Shown: positions 22,850-34,713 of the stretch, in pieces
Layout of the letters: each line of letters begins with the position of its first letter
How positions within the stretch are numbered: position 1 is the first letter of the stretch
Notes under the pieces: generated by a model
The model's input: the letters and a program-made list of their open reading frames with translations, nothing else
Databases searched by the model: none
Told to the model about the DNA's origin: nothing
Source of the DNA: Siphonodentalium dalli
Lineage: Eukaryota; Mollusca; Scaphopoda; Gadilida; Siphonodentaliidae
Direction: 5' to 3'
Assembly: GCA_032622095.1 (NCBI GenBank)
Contig: CP136069.1
Location: 87,196,958-87,260,957, forward strand
DNA length: 64,000 bases
Made by a program: the position numbers and the translations under genes

Positions 22850-23640
22850 AAAGATTAAAGTTTCATAACTCTGCAGATGTTATAATGGTGTCACATTTTT
22901 CAAATTTTATAACATGTTTTAAAAATATTTTGTTTGTTAAATTGAGCAAGGTGAAAATTCCCAAAAATCTTAATTTAAAAATATTTTTTTTTTTTGAGTT
23001 ATGTCACTGGCTCCGCCCACATTTGACCCAGTGATCTCATTTTAACAAATCAGAATCACAGTCCCCCAATAACCGTTTGTACCAAATATGAAGCCATTCG
23101 GCCCAATGAAATTTGAGAAGAAGTCGTTGTAAGAATTACTATGGTGGGAAAAAGTTATGACCCTGGCTTGGCAACTATTTGACCCAGTGACCTCATTTGA
23201 ACAAATCTGAATGAGAGTCACCTAGGGAACATCCACACCAAATATGAACCCAATCGGGCTATGGATTGGGAGGAGAAGATGTTCAAAGAATTGTTGACAG
23301 ATGGACGGACGGATGGACGGACGGATGGACGGCTCGACGGACGAGGAGTGATGACTATAGCTCCACCGGAGACTTCGTCTCATGTGAGCTAAAAAGCTCG
23401 GACAAAAAAGGGGGGATAACTCCACCAAAAAAAAAGTCTGACAGACGTCATAATCGCAGGTCCACAGGTTCCCATGGTGGTTGATGTCTGTGCCAAGTTT
23501 CATGGAAAATGATCATAAAACGACTGAGAAAAACTCCGGACAAATTTGTGTCCACAGACGGAAGACGGACGACGGACGGACAAGCTGATTCCAGTATACC
23601 CCCCCCCCCCACAACTTCGTTGCGGGGGGTATAATAAGCT
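22850..23640. mobile_element. Helitron-like composite repeat with hairpin tail
   Basis: Modules in order: an ATAACTC-like unit, TTATGACCCTGGC and TTTGACCCAGTGAC units, a GGACGGATGG microsatellite (about 23298-23345), and a CTCCACCGGAGACTTCG hairpin. Then come GGGGGATAACTCC, a second GACGGACGACGG microsatellite (about 23562-23581) and a terminal hairpin at 23595-23632 (C12, TTCG loop, G-rich arm). Two microsatellite/hairpin tails suggest two elements, one beside or inside the other. Confidence 0.55.
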
Positions 23641-24172
23641 CTAGGTGTGTTTCTCCTAGCCCAATCCACAATCTCTGAGAACCTTGTGGGTTGTCAAAAT
23701 TTGTTATAGGATGACAAGTATGCAAACATAACTTTTGAAAACAGCATTTAATATATAATAGCTGCTCAATATTAAATGCTGGTTTAACTACATGCCCCAT
23801 CTAATTACATGTATCTGGTCATCAACAATATTCCAATAACATTTTATGCTACGTTGGAAATGACTACTTTAAAATAGTTGATAGGCAATAACACAATTGA
23901 GAGTAAGTCCATTTGTAAGGGAATGTGGGAAATTCCAGTTCCAGTTGGCTGCATTTTGTGATGTCAACGGTTAGACGAAAATGACAGTATATTTAGCTTC
24001 AAGTTCATTGTTCATCACCATTTATCAACACTTGTCATACGAAAAGCTTTATTCTGTCAGTTATGAAAATAAATCTGTTTCAAGGAATCATATTACAATG
24101 AGAAGATCTGACTAAAGGACATTGATAAATTTGCAGAGGAAATATTTGAAAGTCATGTTTTCTGGTGAGATC
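23641..24172. other. Intron, nothing recognised
   Basis: No exon, terminal repeat or RNA gene is supported. Confidence 0.45.
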
Positions 24173-26699
24173 GGTTACTTTTATTATGTTTGTAAAACAT
24201 ATTAAAAGATTTAATTTTCTCGGAGTAACTATTAATCATCTGTATTTGCGTTCATTTGTCCTACAAATAAAGTAATTATGCTTGATTTTGGCAGTTTAAC
24301 ATGCCTTCGCCTATATGTCTTCGTACCCCAATAAATAATTCATATGGCCTAATTCATTCTTCGTTCATTCGCTACAATACGCATGCCGCACAATAGCCTG
24401 TCAATTAATAACACGCAATGAGTTGTTCTCTTCATACCATAGGTCGACATGCAGACGCGGTTATTTCATACTGAATTGACTTTTACTGACGACTGGTCGA
24501 ACGATATGGAGTTCGACGTATCAATAACTTTATTTTTAACTTGATTTTACAATGGTTTTAACATGGTTTTAACTGAAAGTTATCATCTTGAAATATTAAC
24601 GTACACTATCTGATTGAGTTTATTCGACACTGGATCCAACTAGAATTATTACTTCTAAAATCATTCATACTGGGCGATTTTCTTGATTGATTTGATCAGA
24701 CCTGTGAGACCTGTGATCCATCAGGTTCCCGACGCTCAGCCAGTTTGAAGACGACACGCATGAACGAGGTATGATCCAACCAAAACATTATCTCCGTTGA
24801 CGACGCACAACTGTTCGAATACAATTCAAGCTCGAGTCCCATCTTTGATCCTGTACAGTGAACTTACCAAACTAACAGTGAGCGTGATTATGATCGATGA
24901 ACATGGAAGAGGTGCTCGTGCTATAGTTTTATGCTTTATAGCCGCCAACCTTCTTATTGGGAGAGATAGGTCTACATACCTATATGACATTAAATTTGTT
25001 CTGACAATGTGTCACAGTCTGTGGGACTTGACCCGTCATCTGACTTGCACTGTTTCCAATAATTCGATCCCAGTGCCTTAAAGTACACTCATATATATGC
25101 TGTCTTGTTTTAATTGGCTAAACTAAAAGCCCTGCAAATACATTGTCTTAGATTATATATTTTTATTATTACCCAAATGGCCGCGTCTGTCGCGCTTGTA
25201 ACTCGTTATATCGAATCATGTAATACAAATATATAGATATATATATATACACGGTACTGATTAGCTTCTAGTGCGCGTTTTTAAATAGTATTGGCGTGTG
25301 TATATACTGCACTTACAATGTATTTATATTTCGTATCAGTTTGACTCCTTGCATGGTATTGAGAAATTGTTATGTCTAAATAAGTGCTGATATCAGTGTA
25401 TGCATGCATCTCATGGGACAGTCATACTAGTTACGTGTTAGCACAATTTGACATTGGAAATGTTCTGCATGGCAAGTATATATGCCAGGCATGTAACAAT
25501 ATATGTGTATTAATTTTCGAGTCTGGTTGATACCGCGAGAGGGATGGCTATATTTAATTTTACACACACGTGAAATATATGGATATTCATTTCGAATCAA
25601 GTATATAACGCGAGTGATGACTTTATTTTATTTTTACATACAAAAATCTATTTTACTGCATAGACAGTTTTTGTTTGTATTTTATATATGTTGGTATTGC
25701 ACGTGTATAATATTTAGCATCGTGTGAATTCCAATTGATCAATATTAATACTTTATAAGTACCACAAATGATGGTTATATTTTAATAGATACAAAACAAA
25801 TAATCATATTTTACTGCATTTACAACAGTTGCTGTTGGTATCTTAAATGAGAATATGTATACAGTATCTTGATATTATATGTGTTTTATATTAGCATCAG
25901 GTTGTGGCCAATCGAACAATATTAGCATTTTATATGTACAATGTCGATCTACATAATAATACTTTTGATGCCATTCAGGCAAATTTGATGTCCTACGGAC
26001 TATTGACGCTGTCGTGTCCGCCCGATATTAAGTGTAATATGCTCAGAATGAAAAAAATTGGTTTTCACATGTATACGCACTAGTAATAACCAGACATTAT
26101 GGTTCATATACTCTCCTAACTGTTAATCGGAATGTTATAGAAGTTATATTGCGCATTCGTTTGTGTATGTGTACATATTTAAACATGGATTCATTGATGC
26201 TGGTTCATTTCGAATAATTATAAATTTCTAAGTATTTTTGAGAATAGAACAAAATAAACTTTGCTACTTTGGCCTTACACTATCAAGTTACATTTCACAT
26301 GATCATTTCTGGTCGCGATTTCGACAATTGATACTGCACATACATAATTGCTCTACATGCAATGTGGATTTCGCTCATAAAGATGTACTTTTAAAAATAT
26401 TATTTTGCCATGCACCATTGATCTAGTTTGCATATATTATAAAATATGCGTGCTTCATACTATTTGTTCTTATATGTCAAAATAAGCTATCTAATTTTAC
26501 CCTCTTGTTTTAGTGCACAAATAATACATTATATTACGATTTTGTAACGACTTGGTCCTCTCGCCTTTGTAGCCGCCACAAGTGGTCTTGAATATGTTAC
26601 CATCGAACATATATATACGACCTTCCTTGGGAAACATTGGCGAGTCGACTTTGTCACTTTGAATCGACTTTGTTGCTGGATTCGAATAAGTTCATTGTT

Positions 26700-27470
26700 T
26701 CAGTGCCTAATGCCATTTGAGGCAAGTGCCTGATGAAATTTTGAGCTGATTTCGAAACCACGCATATGACAATTTCGACGCCCCACGGGCAATTTTGATG
26801 CCATTCAGGCTATTTGATGTCCTACGGACTATTGACGCCCTCCGGGCACTTTGAATCGATCGACTTTGTTGCTGGAATCGAATACGTTCATTGTCTCAGT
26901 GCCCGATGCCACTTGAAGCAAGTGCCTGATGACATTTTGAGCTGAATTCGCAATTGAAACCACGCATACGACAATTTTGATGCCCTACGGGCAATTTTGA
27001 TGCCATTCAGGCAAATTTGATGTCCTACGGACTATTGACGCCCTCCGGGCAATTTTGATGCCTTTTTGGCAAAATCAACGAAATATGGTGAATTTTGATG
27101 CCATTCGGGCAAATTTTATGTTCTACGGACTATTGATGCCATCCGGGCAATTTTGATGCCTTTTTGGCAAAATCGACGACATATATGGTGAATTTTGATG
27201 CCATTCGGGCAAATTTGATATCCTACGGACTATTTACGCTCTCCGAGCAGTTTTGATGCATTCTGGAAATTTGGATGCCTTTCGGGCAAATTTGATGCCT
27301 TTCTCGGGCAATTTGACACCATTGGGGTAATTTTGACGCCATTCAGGCAATTTTGACACCATTTGGACAATTTTAACACCATTTGGACCATTATGACAAC
27401 ATTCGCACAGTTTTTACGTCATTCAGACAATTTTGAATCTCACGGCATTCCAAAAAATTTATGTCATTTC
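26700..27470. repeat. Degenerate short-period tandem repeat
   Basis: Dozens of imperfect copies of words such as ATTTTGATGCC, ATTCGGGCA and CTACGGACTATTGACGCC alternate with a spacing of roughly 17-20 bp. Larger blocks repeat as well (for example AATCGACTTTGTTGCTGG near 26660 and 26860). The array fades towards 27470 as units become ATTTTGACACC. It is not a CRISPR: units touch each other and spacers are not unique. Confidence 0.75.
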
Positions 27471-28440
27471 GCCACAACTTTGACATTATTTCAATATTGA
27501 ACTATTTTTTGACAGAATTCATTTGAGGTTATTTGGGGAGCTAGTTTAAGTATGCCATTGGCGCCTTGTTTGCATGTGACACGTTAGATATCCATTGTCA
27601 TACAGAGTACAGACCAGTTATTAACTATACAACTCAATGTCTATTTTAGTGTGCAAGTATAGTCACGAATTTAACGACATGTCATATGTTTTATTTTGAA
27701 ATGGTATATGGCATTTTCAACACTTAAAATAGATCACATATTCGACAGCACTATATATCAGGATATTCCATTTTGATTTAAATTTTATCGGCTTCCGATA
27801 TCCGAGACATGCCTGAGTGTGGCTCTAGGTCTAATTTACACCAATAATTGGAGTCTTGTACGAAATATTGAAATTGACATTTTAACTTGAAGCCTAGCTT
27901 TAGCATACTTTTGCACACAACGCCACTTCGTGCTTTACCTTTTACATCACGAACGTTGTCTATATAACTGAGAACCTATATGACTTCTATATATCCACAT
28001 TTAAATGGTTGTTTTCTCAAGTTCCATTTGTTGCATGTTATATATAACATGTTATTTGCATAATGTAGTAATAATCTTATGGGAAGATAAAGTTCGTTTC
28101 ATAGTTGAAATGAATAATCTCAAATCATTTCTGTCAAGAAATAATTTGTTGAAAATGTTTTAGATCAACAATTTATAGTAATCAATTTATGAGCAGAGTT
28201 ATAGATGGTTCACTTGACTGTTCACAAATTTAAAACTTTAACTAGTTAAACATAGTTATGTTGACGTCATACAACTATGGTATAATATGCTGGTTTAAAT
28301 GTTGGATTATCCAGTACAGTGATATTTCCATTTCCCAATGTTTTTCCCCACTCATGAAATTGATGTACACTCATTCAAAGAGTTTGTTGCAGTAGTGTCA
28401 GTAATAATATTTCAATCCGGGGGAGGGGGTATTGCAGGTT

Positions 28441-28820
28441 GGTATGGTGTTAGCAATATTTGTGTGAGCGGGGATGACTTACCCACAGAGGTGGGTTTGC
28501 TTCCCTTGTTTAGTCACCCTGGGCCGGAAATTCCTTGCGATGAGACTCGGGGGTCTATTCTGAGATGTTCACACATTTATTTCTGTCACTACGATTTCAC
28601 AATTATTATTGTGTAATTATTTGTATGTAGTTGGGTATGGTGTTGGCAATACATGTGTGTTCGGGGATGACTTACCCACAGAGGTGGGTTTGCTTCCCTT
28701 GTTTAGTCACCCTGGGCCGGATATTCCTTGCGATGAGACTTGGGGGTCTATTCTGAGATGTTCACACATGTATTTCTGTCACTACGATTCTACAATTATT
28801 ATTGTATAATTATTTGTATA
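28441..28820. repeat. Two tandem copies of a 193-bp unit
   Basis: GGTATGGTGTT starts the unit at 28441 and again at 28634. About 90% of positions agree. A region with GGGGATGACTTACCCACAGA is conserved and translates openly in both copies (at 28338-28616 and 28609-28809), but there is no recognised domain and the ORFs end inside the unit. Confidence 0.85.
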
Positions 28821-29527
28821 TATTTGAGAATTTGTAATATATATATATAACAGAGAATAACTACAAGAATTATTGCAACAGTAATCAAATTTTCACCATC
28901 GCAACCGAAATATGTTTTAGAAATCACTTATATATCTATATACATACATCTGGTAAATAGTTGTGCCTTTGTCATGCTGAGTATATATATTCTGGTTGAG
29001 ATATTATTATTGTTATAATTTAGTCTATATCTTGGTTTTTCTATATATTATCTGAGCTTAACTGAAACACACGCATGTTGTATACATAATCGTGACGGGA
29101 CTGTAAGGTTGGAATACATGTATACACAATTAAGTCATCTCTTTTGTATAATAACCACTGCAGGGACTATACGGAGAGCATATGTACAACTAAGACATCT
29201 CGTTTCTTTATTTTTGGCCGACCTTCGGTTTGGCCTGTTTAGCCAAAAAATCAATATAAATTGAACGGTATACATGTACATGTTATACTTTTCCAATTCT
29301 CTTCCATTATTGTATTCTCATACTTTGAAATCTTGATACTATTTACTGTAAACCAATTAACTGAAAATAATAGTACTTGTATTGAGATTTTGTAATAAAT
29401 TATTATCATTAATATGTTATATAAACATGTGTATATTGGGGAGCTAGTAGTTACGCTCCCCAATATAATTTGGCAAATAAATATATATAAATCTATCACG
29501 TTGAAAGAGTTCACCATAGGGAAAATT

Positions 29528-30264
29528 GGTTACTTTTATTATGTTTGTAAAACATATTAAAAGATTGAATTTTCTCGGAGTAACTATTAATCATCTGTAT
29601 TTGCGTTCATTTGTCCTACAAATAAAGTAATTATGCTTGATTTTGGCAGTTTAACATGCCTTCGCCTATATGTCTTCGTACCCCAATAAATAATTCATAT
29701 GGCCTAATACATTCTTTGTTCATTCGTTACAATACGCATGCCGCACAATAGCCTGTCAATTAATAACACGCAATGAGTTGTTCTCTTCATACCATGGGTC
29801 GACATGCAGACGCGGTTATTTCATACTGAATTGACTTTTACTGACGACTGGTCGAACGATATGGAGTTCCGACGTATCAATAACTTTATTTTTACCCGCC
29901 CACCCCATATCTCCCATATAATTCAGGATTTTATTCCAATTATTTTGTCTAATACATACTACAGGGGCCTGTTTAGCCAAAAAATCAATATAAATTGAAC
30001 GGTATACATGTACATGTTATACTTTTCCAATTCTCTTCCATTATTGTATTCTCATACTTTGAAATCTTGATACTATTTACTGTAATCCAATTAACTGAAA
30101 ATAATAGTACTTGTATTGAGATTTTGTAATAATTTATTATCATATGTTATATGTTATATAAACATGTGTATATTGGGGAGCTAGTAGTTACGCTCCCCAA
30201 TATAATTTGGCAAATAAATATATATAAATCTATCACGTTGAAAGAGTTCTCCATTGGGAAAATT
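29528..30264. mobile_element. Deleted head-to-tail copy of the 5.4-kb element
   Basis: It starts with the same GGTTACTTTTATTATG as 24173 and ends with the same stem-loop and GGGAAAATT as 29527. About 4.6 kb of the interior is missing between roughly 29893 and 29966. The two copies differ by scattered substitutions, so the event is not brand new. Confidence 0.75.
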
Positions 30265-30459
30265 TCACATGAGAAGTTTGGACTTATTCAACAAAACTAG
30301 AATGTTTTGGACTCCACATTTCTCATAAGATCGAGAGAGAATTTATCCGAGAAAATTCTCTAATGTTAGTTTTTCACCAGTCTAATAAAATTAGACCGTG
30401 TTTCATTTCAATCAACTTATGGTCTAAGGATTCTCATGGTTAAAATTGTTCCAAACGAG

Positions 30460-31255
30460 AGAAATCTAGCCAATACGCAGCGAGCGATGCCTTGCTTGAC
30501 AAATGAATAGCTTCCTGCAAGTTCAATTAATATTCACTTATTCATACAAGCCACACCCGCGGCATTTGACTGCAATCACATGAAGTTATCGTATAGACTG
30601 CATGTTAGCATCGGGTATCTTAACTGACCAAACGTCGGTATGTTCAAAATCAAACTAATGTACGTTTATTCATAATTGGGGAATGAACAGACAGAACAAG
30701 TATAGGTACTAGTAATAGAATTGTATTTGCAAAGATATTCAAAAAACTAGTATTTTCTCCTACCCTATGGATATTACGTCACGTGCCAAATAGGGATCAC
30801 TTACAACTAAATTCCAAGCACATATTCTAAATAAGGAAATGACGCAATATGACCACGGTACTGCTCAATATGATTTATAGTAGCATGCTTATCGCTGTGT
30901 TTTCATTACATTGTTCTTTATAATATAGCATTTGAATGGCGAAACTTGTATTCTGCATGTATAGTGAAGCAATTAACCTTGAGAGAATTTTATTGCATGG
31001 AAATTGGTTAGAGGAAGATTGACTACTCTTAAATGTTTACATGACCTCAGGCTCACGTGTGTAGATCTGTGTGTATAACGCAATGACAAACACTGCCTTA
31101 TGAATATAACAGAATATTAATGAGTTTTCACAAAAAAGGGTATTCCCCCCTTCATCTCTGAAATAAGATGGAATCCCGGTGTCCTCGGATATAGATGAAA
31201 GTAATGAGACGGAGTCTGGATATTTATCAGACTGGTTTTTCACATGAAAACAAAT
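30460..31255. repeat. Diverged interspersed repeat, copy 1
   Basis: This aligns by eye along its whole length with 41070-41885 in the same orientation. Shared anchors include TGTTCAAAATCAAACTAATG, ATAATTGGGGAATGA, TATTTTCTCCTA and GACGGAGTCTGGATAT/GATGGAGTCTGGATAT. Divergence is substantial (perhaps 20-30%, estimated by eye). No ends or ORFs identify the class. It lies about 100 bp from exon 31358-31416. Confidence 0.75.
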
Positions 31256-31357
31256 TTTCCTGCTTTGCATACCATTCTAACCACTTTCTCATGAGATTTT
31301 TATAAGAACTCATAAGAAATTTTCATATGGGGGAGAGTTTTATCTGATATACAGTAC

Positions 31358-31416
31358 CTCTCTACAGTGTATGGTTTCCAATGCTTCGAATCTGTATCAC
31401 TTTCATCAGAGTGATT
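31358..31416 (-). CDS. Alpha/beta-hydrolase-like gene, short exon
   Basis: Minus-strand exon of 59 nt. Acceptor is AATCTTTTTCAG and donor is GTAGAGAG/GTACTG. It encodes NHSDESDTDSKHWKPYTVE plus two bases that become an arginine codon in exon 18592-18711. It was predicted from the phase gap between 32959 and 18592 (start phase 0, end phase 2) and then found. An exposed loop followed by 'T-V-E-R-M-x-D-D' is usual between strand beta4 and helix B in this fold. Confidence 0.88.
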
Positions 31417-31509
31417 CTGAAAAAGATTATACCCATATAAATCCTCATGGTGTTAAAGACATATTATGTGCTTAATTTACTACTTCAAACTGATATTGTA
31501 TGACTCAGC

Positions 31510-32016
31510 CACTACACTGGACGGAACATTCGCCATGCACCTGAGACCTGCAAAAATTAAGCCTACATCGTGCTTGTACGATCCATCATGGACTATGGTG
31601 CTGTCGTTTGGGACACTCACCACCAGACCTGCCAGCTAAAGCTCCCACCCCTCAAAGAAAGAAGGAATGAACAGCGACTGGTTCAATACCACAAAATAGT
31701 CAAGGGGTTGGTCCCAGCCCTTCCTGATTATCTAAAACACAAGAAGAAAGACACAAGAAAAATAAAGCCAACAAAATTTGAGGACTGTGTCAGTCAAAAT
31801 CCAGTGGAGAAGGAGGTGTGTAACAACACAGAATCTTTCCAACTTCTGCGTACCAGCAGCTCACAATACGAACACTCCTTCTTTGTTAAAACAACTGTGG
31901 AATGGAACCACCTGGAACAGTCGGTTGTTGACATCAGTGACACTGATGGTTTTTTATCTGCTCTGCGATGGGAACAACCAGACACTGATCCTGTTGCAGC
32001 GCCAACACCAACCTGA
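31510..32016 (+). pseudogene. LINE fragment, C-terminal end of reverse transcriptase ORF
   Basis: The translation from about 31513 reads TGRNIRHAPETCKN, a stop at 31558-31560, then LVRSIMDYGAVVWDTH and later KERRNEQRLVQYHKIVKGLV and SFFVKTTVEWNHL. These are the post-palm motifs of many non-LTR retrotransposons ('LVR-x-x-EYA-x-x-VWDP', 'R-x-x-x-L-x-x-x-Y-K-I-x-x-G-L', 'SF-x-x-x-T-x-x-x-WN-x-L'). A segment that normally separates WDPH from the 'LKERR' region is missing, so it has an internal deletion as well as a stop. It is dead and truncated at its 5' end. Confidence 0.8.
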
Positions 32017-32091
32017 CATCATCATCCTCCTCCACCAATGCGCCTCGAGCCGATTACATACAGATACAGATGAGATTCCATATGTTATTGG

Positions 32092-32539
32092 CAAGCCTGA
32101 ATTTACGGTAGTGTGCCTGTCATTTGCAGAATGAGGTCCCCAGAGGGTGAATTTAGTGACGCTATCCCATATAGCAGGCAAGTGTCACTAAATTCACCCT
32201 CTGGGGACCTCATTCTGCATGGCCTCATCTGCTATGGGAGACACAGACTCAGATTGAAGTTCCAAATGGTGAATATTGTGATGTGCACCCATTGGGAACC
32301 TCAATTATGCAAAGTGTCGTCTGCCAATTTGGGGATATAGAGAAACTAAACTAAAAAATATATATATAATCTATATGAATAAGTTTCAATAGAAGTTTGA
32401 TAATAAAGAAAATTTCCAGAAAAGATGAGGCCAAAGCAGAATGAGGTCCCCAGTGTGTGAGCTACGCGGGATAGCATCATTAAATTCACCCTCTGGGGAC
32501 CTCATTCTGCAAATGACAGGCACACTAAACTCAGGCTTG
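32092..32539. mobile_element. Foldback MITE family 1, copy d
   Basis: It starts CAAGCCTGA and ends TCAGGCTTG with both end hairpins (about 32126-32220 and 32437-32512). The right hairpin's stem is shortened. Middle sequence matches copies a and b, including the AGAGAAACTAAACTAAA segment. Confidence 0.85.
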
Positions 32540-32590
32540 GTTATTGTGGAATGTTAGTAACTTTCTATTCACCTAGCGCCTTGAGGGCCT

Positions 32591-32787
32591 TTAACCCTTC
32601 CATGACTTGAACTTCCTGAAATTTTGCAAAAACCCTGTGCCAATGCATTCTCTTATATATGCAAGTCTCCCATAGGGATCCTCGAATATATAAGATAATA
32701 CATTGGCCTAACACTATATAAGAGAATGCACTGGCACAGGATCTTTAATGCTGCACCAGCGCAACTCCCATCATGAAAGGGTTAATT
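32591..32787. mobile_element. piggyBac-like MITE (CCCTTCCATGACT family)
   Basis: TTAA edges, ends CCCTTCCATGACTTGAAC and the inverse of CCCTTTCATGATGGGAG. The core palindromic motif TGCCAATGCATTCTCTTATA is present. It is a relative of 4235-4466, shorter by about 35 bp. Confidence 0.85.
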
Positions 32788-32958
32788 GGAATTGAAACAT
32801 AGATCTATATATACATGTATATCTTGTGATTCCATAACTGTGGTATAAATCTTAAGACCGAGATGCAATTGATATAGGCCGTTCCAAATTGTTCCATGCA
32901 GGCATTGTCATGCTCTTTTATTTAAATACAGAAACTGAATTGACAATAAATAATTTAC

Positions 32959-33009
32959 CTGATAAGTTCTGTCACTGAACCCTAACCCAGCTCTATCATA
33001 CGTGCAAAC
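32959..33009 (-). CDS. Alpha/beta-hydrolase-like gene, YDRAGLGFSD exon
   Basis: Minus-strand exon of only 51 nt. Acceptor is TTCTTCTTTAG and donor is TATCAG/GTAAAT. It encodes VCTYDRAGLGFSDRTYQ in phase 0 at both ends. 'V-x-x-YDRAG-x-G-x-SD' is one of the most diagnostic strings of alpha/beta hydrolases (after strand beta4), so this exon fixes the family. It sits between two TTAA MITEs. Confidence 0.92.
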
Positions 33010-33072
33010 CTAAAGAAGAACAAAAATCAGAAAAAAACTTTGATAGACATAGGAAACAATAATAATAAGTAA

Positions 33073-33159
33073 TTAACACTTCTATGACTGGAGCTTCCTA
33101 TACACTGGCACAAGATCTTTAATGCTGCACCAGCGCAGCTCCCGTCATGAAAAATTTAA
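33073..33159. mobile_element. Shortened piggyBac-like MITE
   Basis: TTAA at both edges, with ends CACTTCTATGACTGGAGC and the inverse of TTTTCATGACGGGAGC. The central palindrome is lost, leaving 87 bp. It is 64 bp from the acceptor side of exon 32959-33009. Confidence 0.7.
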
Positions 33160-33511
33160 TCAACTGCATTTTTTGTTGATTTTTATACAAACGGTAACAG
33201 AAAAGAGTATATAAATGCAAAAGTAATTCACATTTGGCAAATTTGGAAAATGGCAGCGCAACAACCAGCCTAGAGGAAAAATAGTACTGTGCAATTTAAA
33301 TACGAGTAATGTAGTCACTTAATAAGGGAAAAGGTTAAAAGACATGGAATGGATAAAAGGGTTAAATCTCCTATCATTATTATATCTTTATTACCTCCTC
33401 TTGGGAGAGAGTGTATTTCATGACATTGTGGTTAAGATATAAGGTGCAATTGATATTTACATGAGTTATACATATATTACGCATTGAGTCGATGCTCATG
33501 CGATTAGTTAA

Positions 33512-34713
33512 TCAAATGTTATTCACTGGCTTTACGATTCTGCTGGAGAATAGCAGAAAATATGCAGTATCAATTATAACATTGTCAATTTCTGGTGGCA
33601 ACTCCTCTGAAGTATACGCAGCAGAACCACCGAGGATAACCGCCATCAACTGTTGAAGTGACAGATTGTCCAGGAATATGTACATTGGAATACCGTATTT
33701 GTTAATTATTAAGCTCCAGTAATTATACCGCATCTGGGTAATCACATCTGAGTTACATGTCCAAAGCACGTGCATTAACTCATTGCTGTACCTCGAGCCA
33801 CACGTACAACACAGAACATTATTGTCAAACGTAGTTTTGTTGAGGAGGATAGCCAGGTGTTTTAGTGCCACTGTGTGCGATCGGTTTCTTCTCATCAATT
33901 CCCAAATGTTCCAGGTGTTCAGTGGAGATGGGTGACACTGCACCAACATAGACAGGCTTGTAGAGTTACTGGTAAATTTGAACCACTCTGCACAATAATT
34001 TTCTTCAACAGCCTCGCGAATGTGTCTTTTCCAGATACTATCCGAAGGGAATATTCCGTTATCAAGGAAATTAACAAGGAGATGTCTTAGGTCGTATTTT
34101 TCCAAGATTGGAAAGATGTCAGCGACAAAACCGGAAGATATCCTACCGAATAGAAGATACTGGTATGTTTTAAATAGAAATATCCTGAGTGGAATTTGAT
34201 GTCCGATCGGCAAGTGGATTAGTTTCCCAAGGAAGCGGAGTTTTCTGATGTGAAATTCTCTTTCAATCGGCATCAATCCGAGGAGTCCGAGGAGTCCCAA
34301 AGCTAGATGAGTTGGGGATCTAGTCGGCAATGATTGGCTATGCTTGATACATGTCCGATAAGATCTCTCCATAGTGAGTAGTGCAGATGTTTTGTCCATA
34401 GGAAACAATTCAGAGCCGTACATGGCTCGAGGAATAACAATGCTTTTCAAAAGCTTAGATAGCATCGACGGAGAACATGACTGAAGAATCCGTTTGCCAG
34501 CTAGTCCGAAGTATGTGCTCCTTAGTTTGTGCGAAGTCTGATTTGAGCGTATCGTGGATATATCGAATTTTCCTTGAGTAATGCCTAGGTGTGTACATTC
34601 GCTAACCTCCTCGATTGTGTGAATTCCTAGTTTCCAGGTTCTTGACAAGTCGTGCTGTCTTTCAGTTTCGTTGAATACAACGACTTTGCTCTTTGATTTG
34701 GAAAAATTAAAAC
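33512..34713 (-). pseudogene. LINE ORF, C-terminal part (downstream of the hAT insertion)
   Basis: An open frame of about 400 codons with the thumb and C-terminal region of a non-LTR retrotransposon, from SKSKVVVFNE near the insertion to a CCTCG...NELMHVLWTC zinc-knuckle-like motif about 95 residues before the end. The latter C-x-C...H...C pattern is common at LINE C-termini. The frame continues the reverse transcriptase at 37151 when the hAT at 34722-37150 and one copy of its 8-bp duplication are ignored. The 3' end of the element is unclear (no A-tail recognised; perhaps near 33370). Confidence 0.85.

Larger units (their letters stand above)
24173..29527. mobile_element. Unclassified 5.4-kb element, full copy
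   Basis: Its first ~370 bp (24173-24540) recur almost unchanged at 29528-29893, and its last ~290 bp (29238-29527) recur at 29966-30264. The simplest reading is a long element followed head-to-tail by an internally deleted copy of itself. A stem-loop, ATTGGGGAGC...GCTCCCCAAT (29435-29465), sits about 60 bp before the end, as expected near a Helitron 3' end. There is no transposase, Rep, helicase or polymerase ORF. The interior is AT-rich with two tandem arrays (26700-27470 and 28441-28820). An LTR layout was considered but the repeats do not bracket it correctly. Confidence 0.55.

Noticed and set aside
26700-27470. CRISPR-like array
   Set aside because: Units are contiguous and imperfect, there are no unique spacers or cas genes, and the DNA is eukaryotic.
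24173-29893. LTR retrotransposon with 370-bp LTRs at 24173 and 29528
   Set aside because: The sequence after the second copy continues with the element's own 3' end (29966-30264) instead of flanking DNA, and no gag, protease, RT or primer-binding site was seen.
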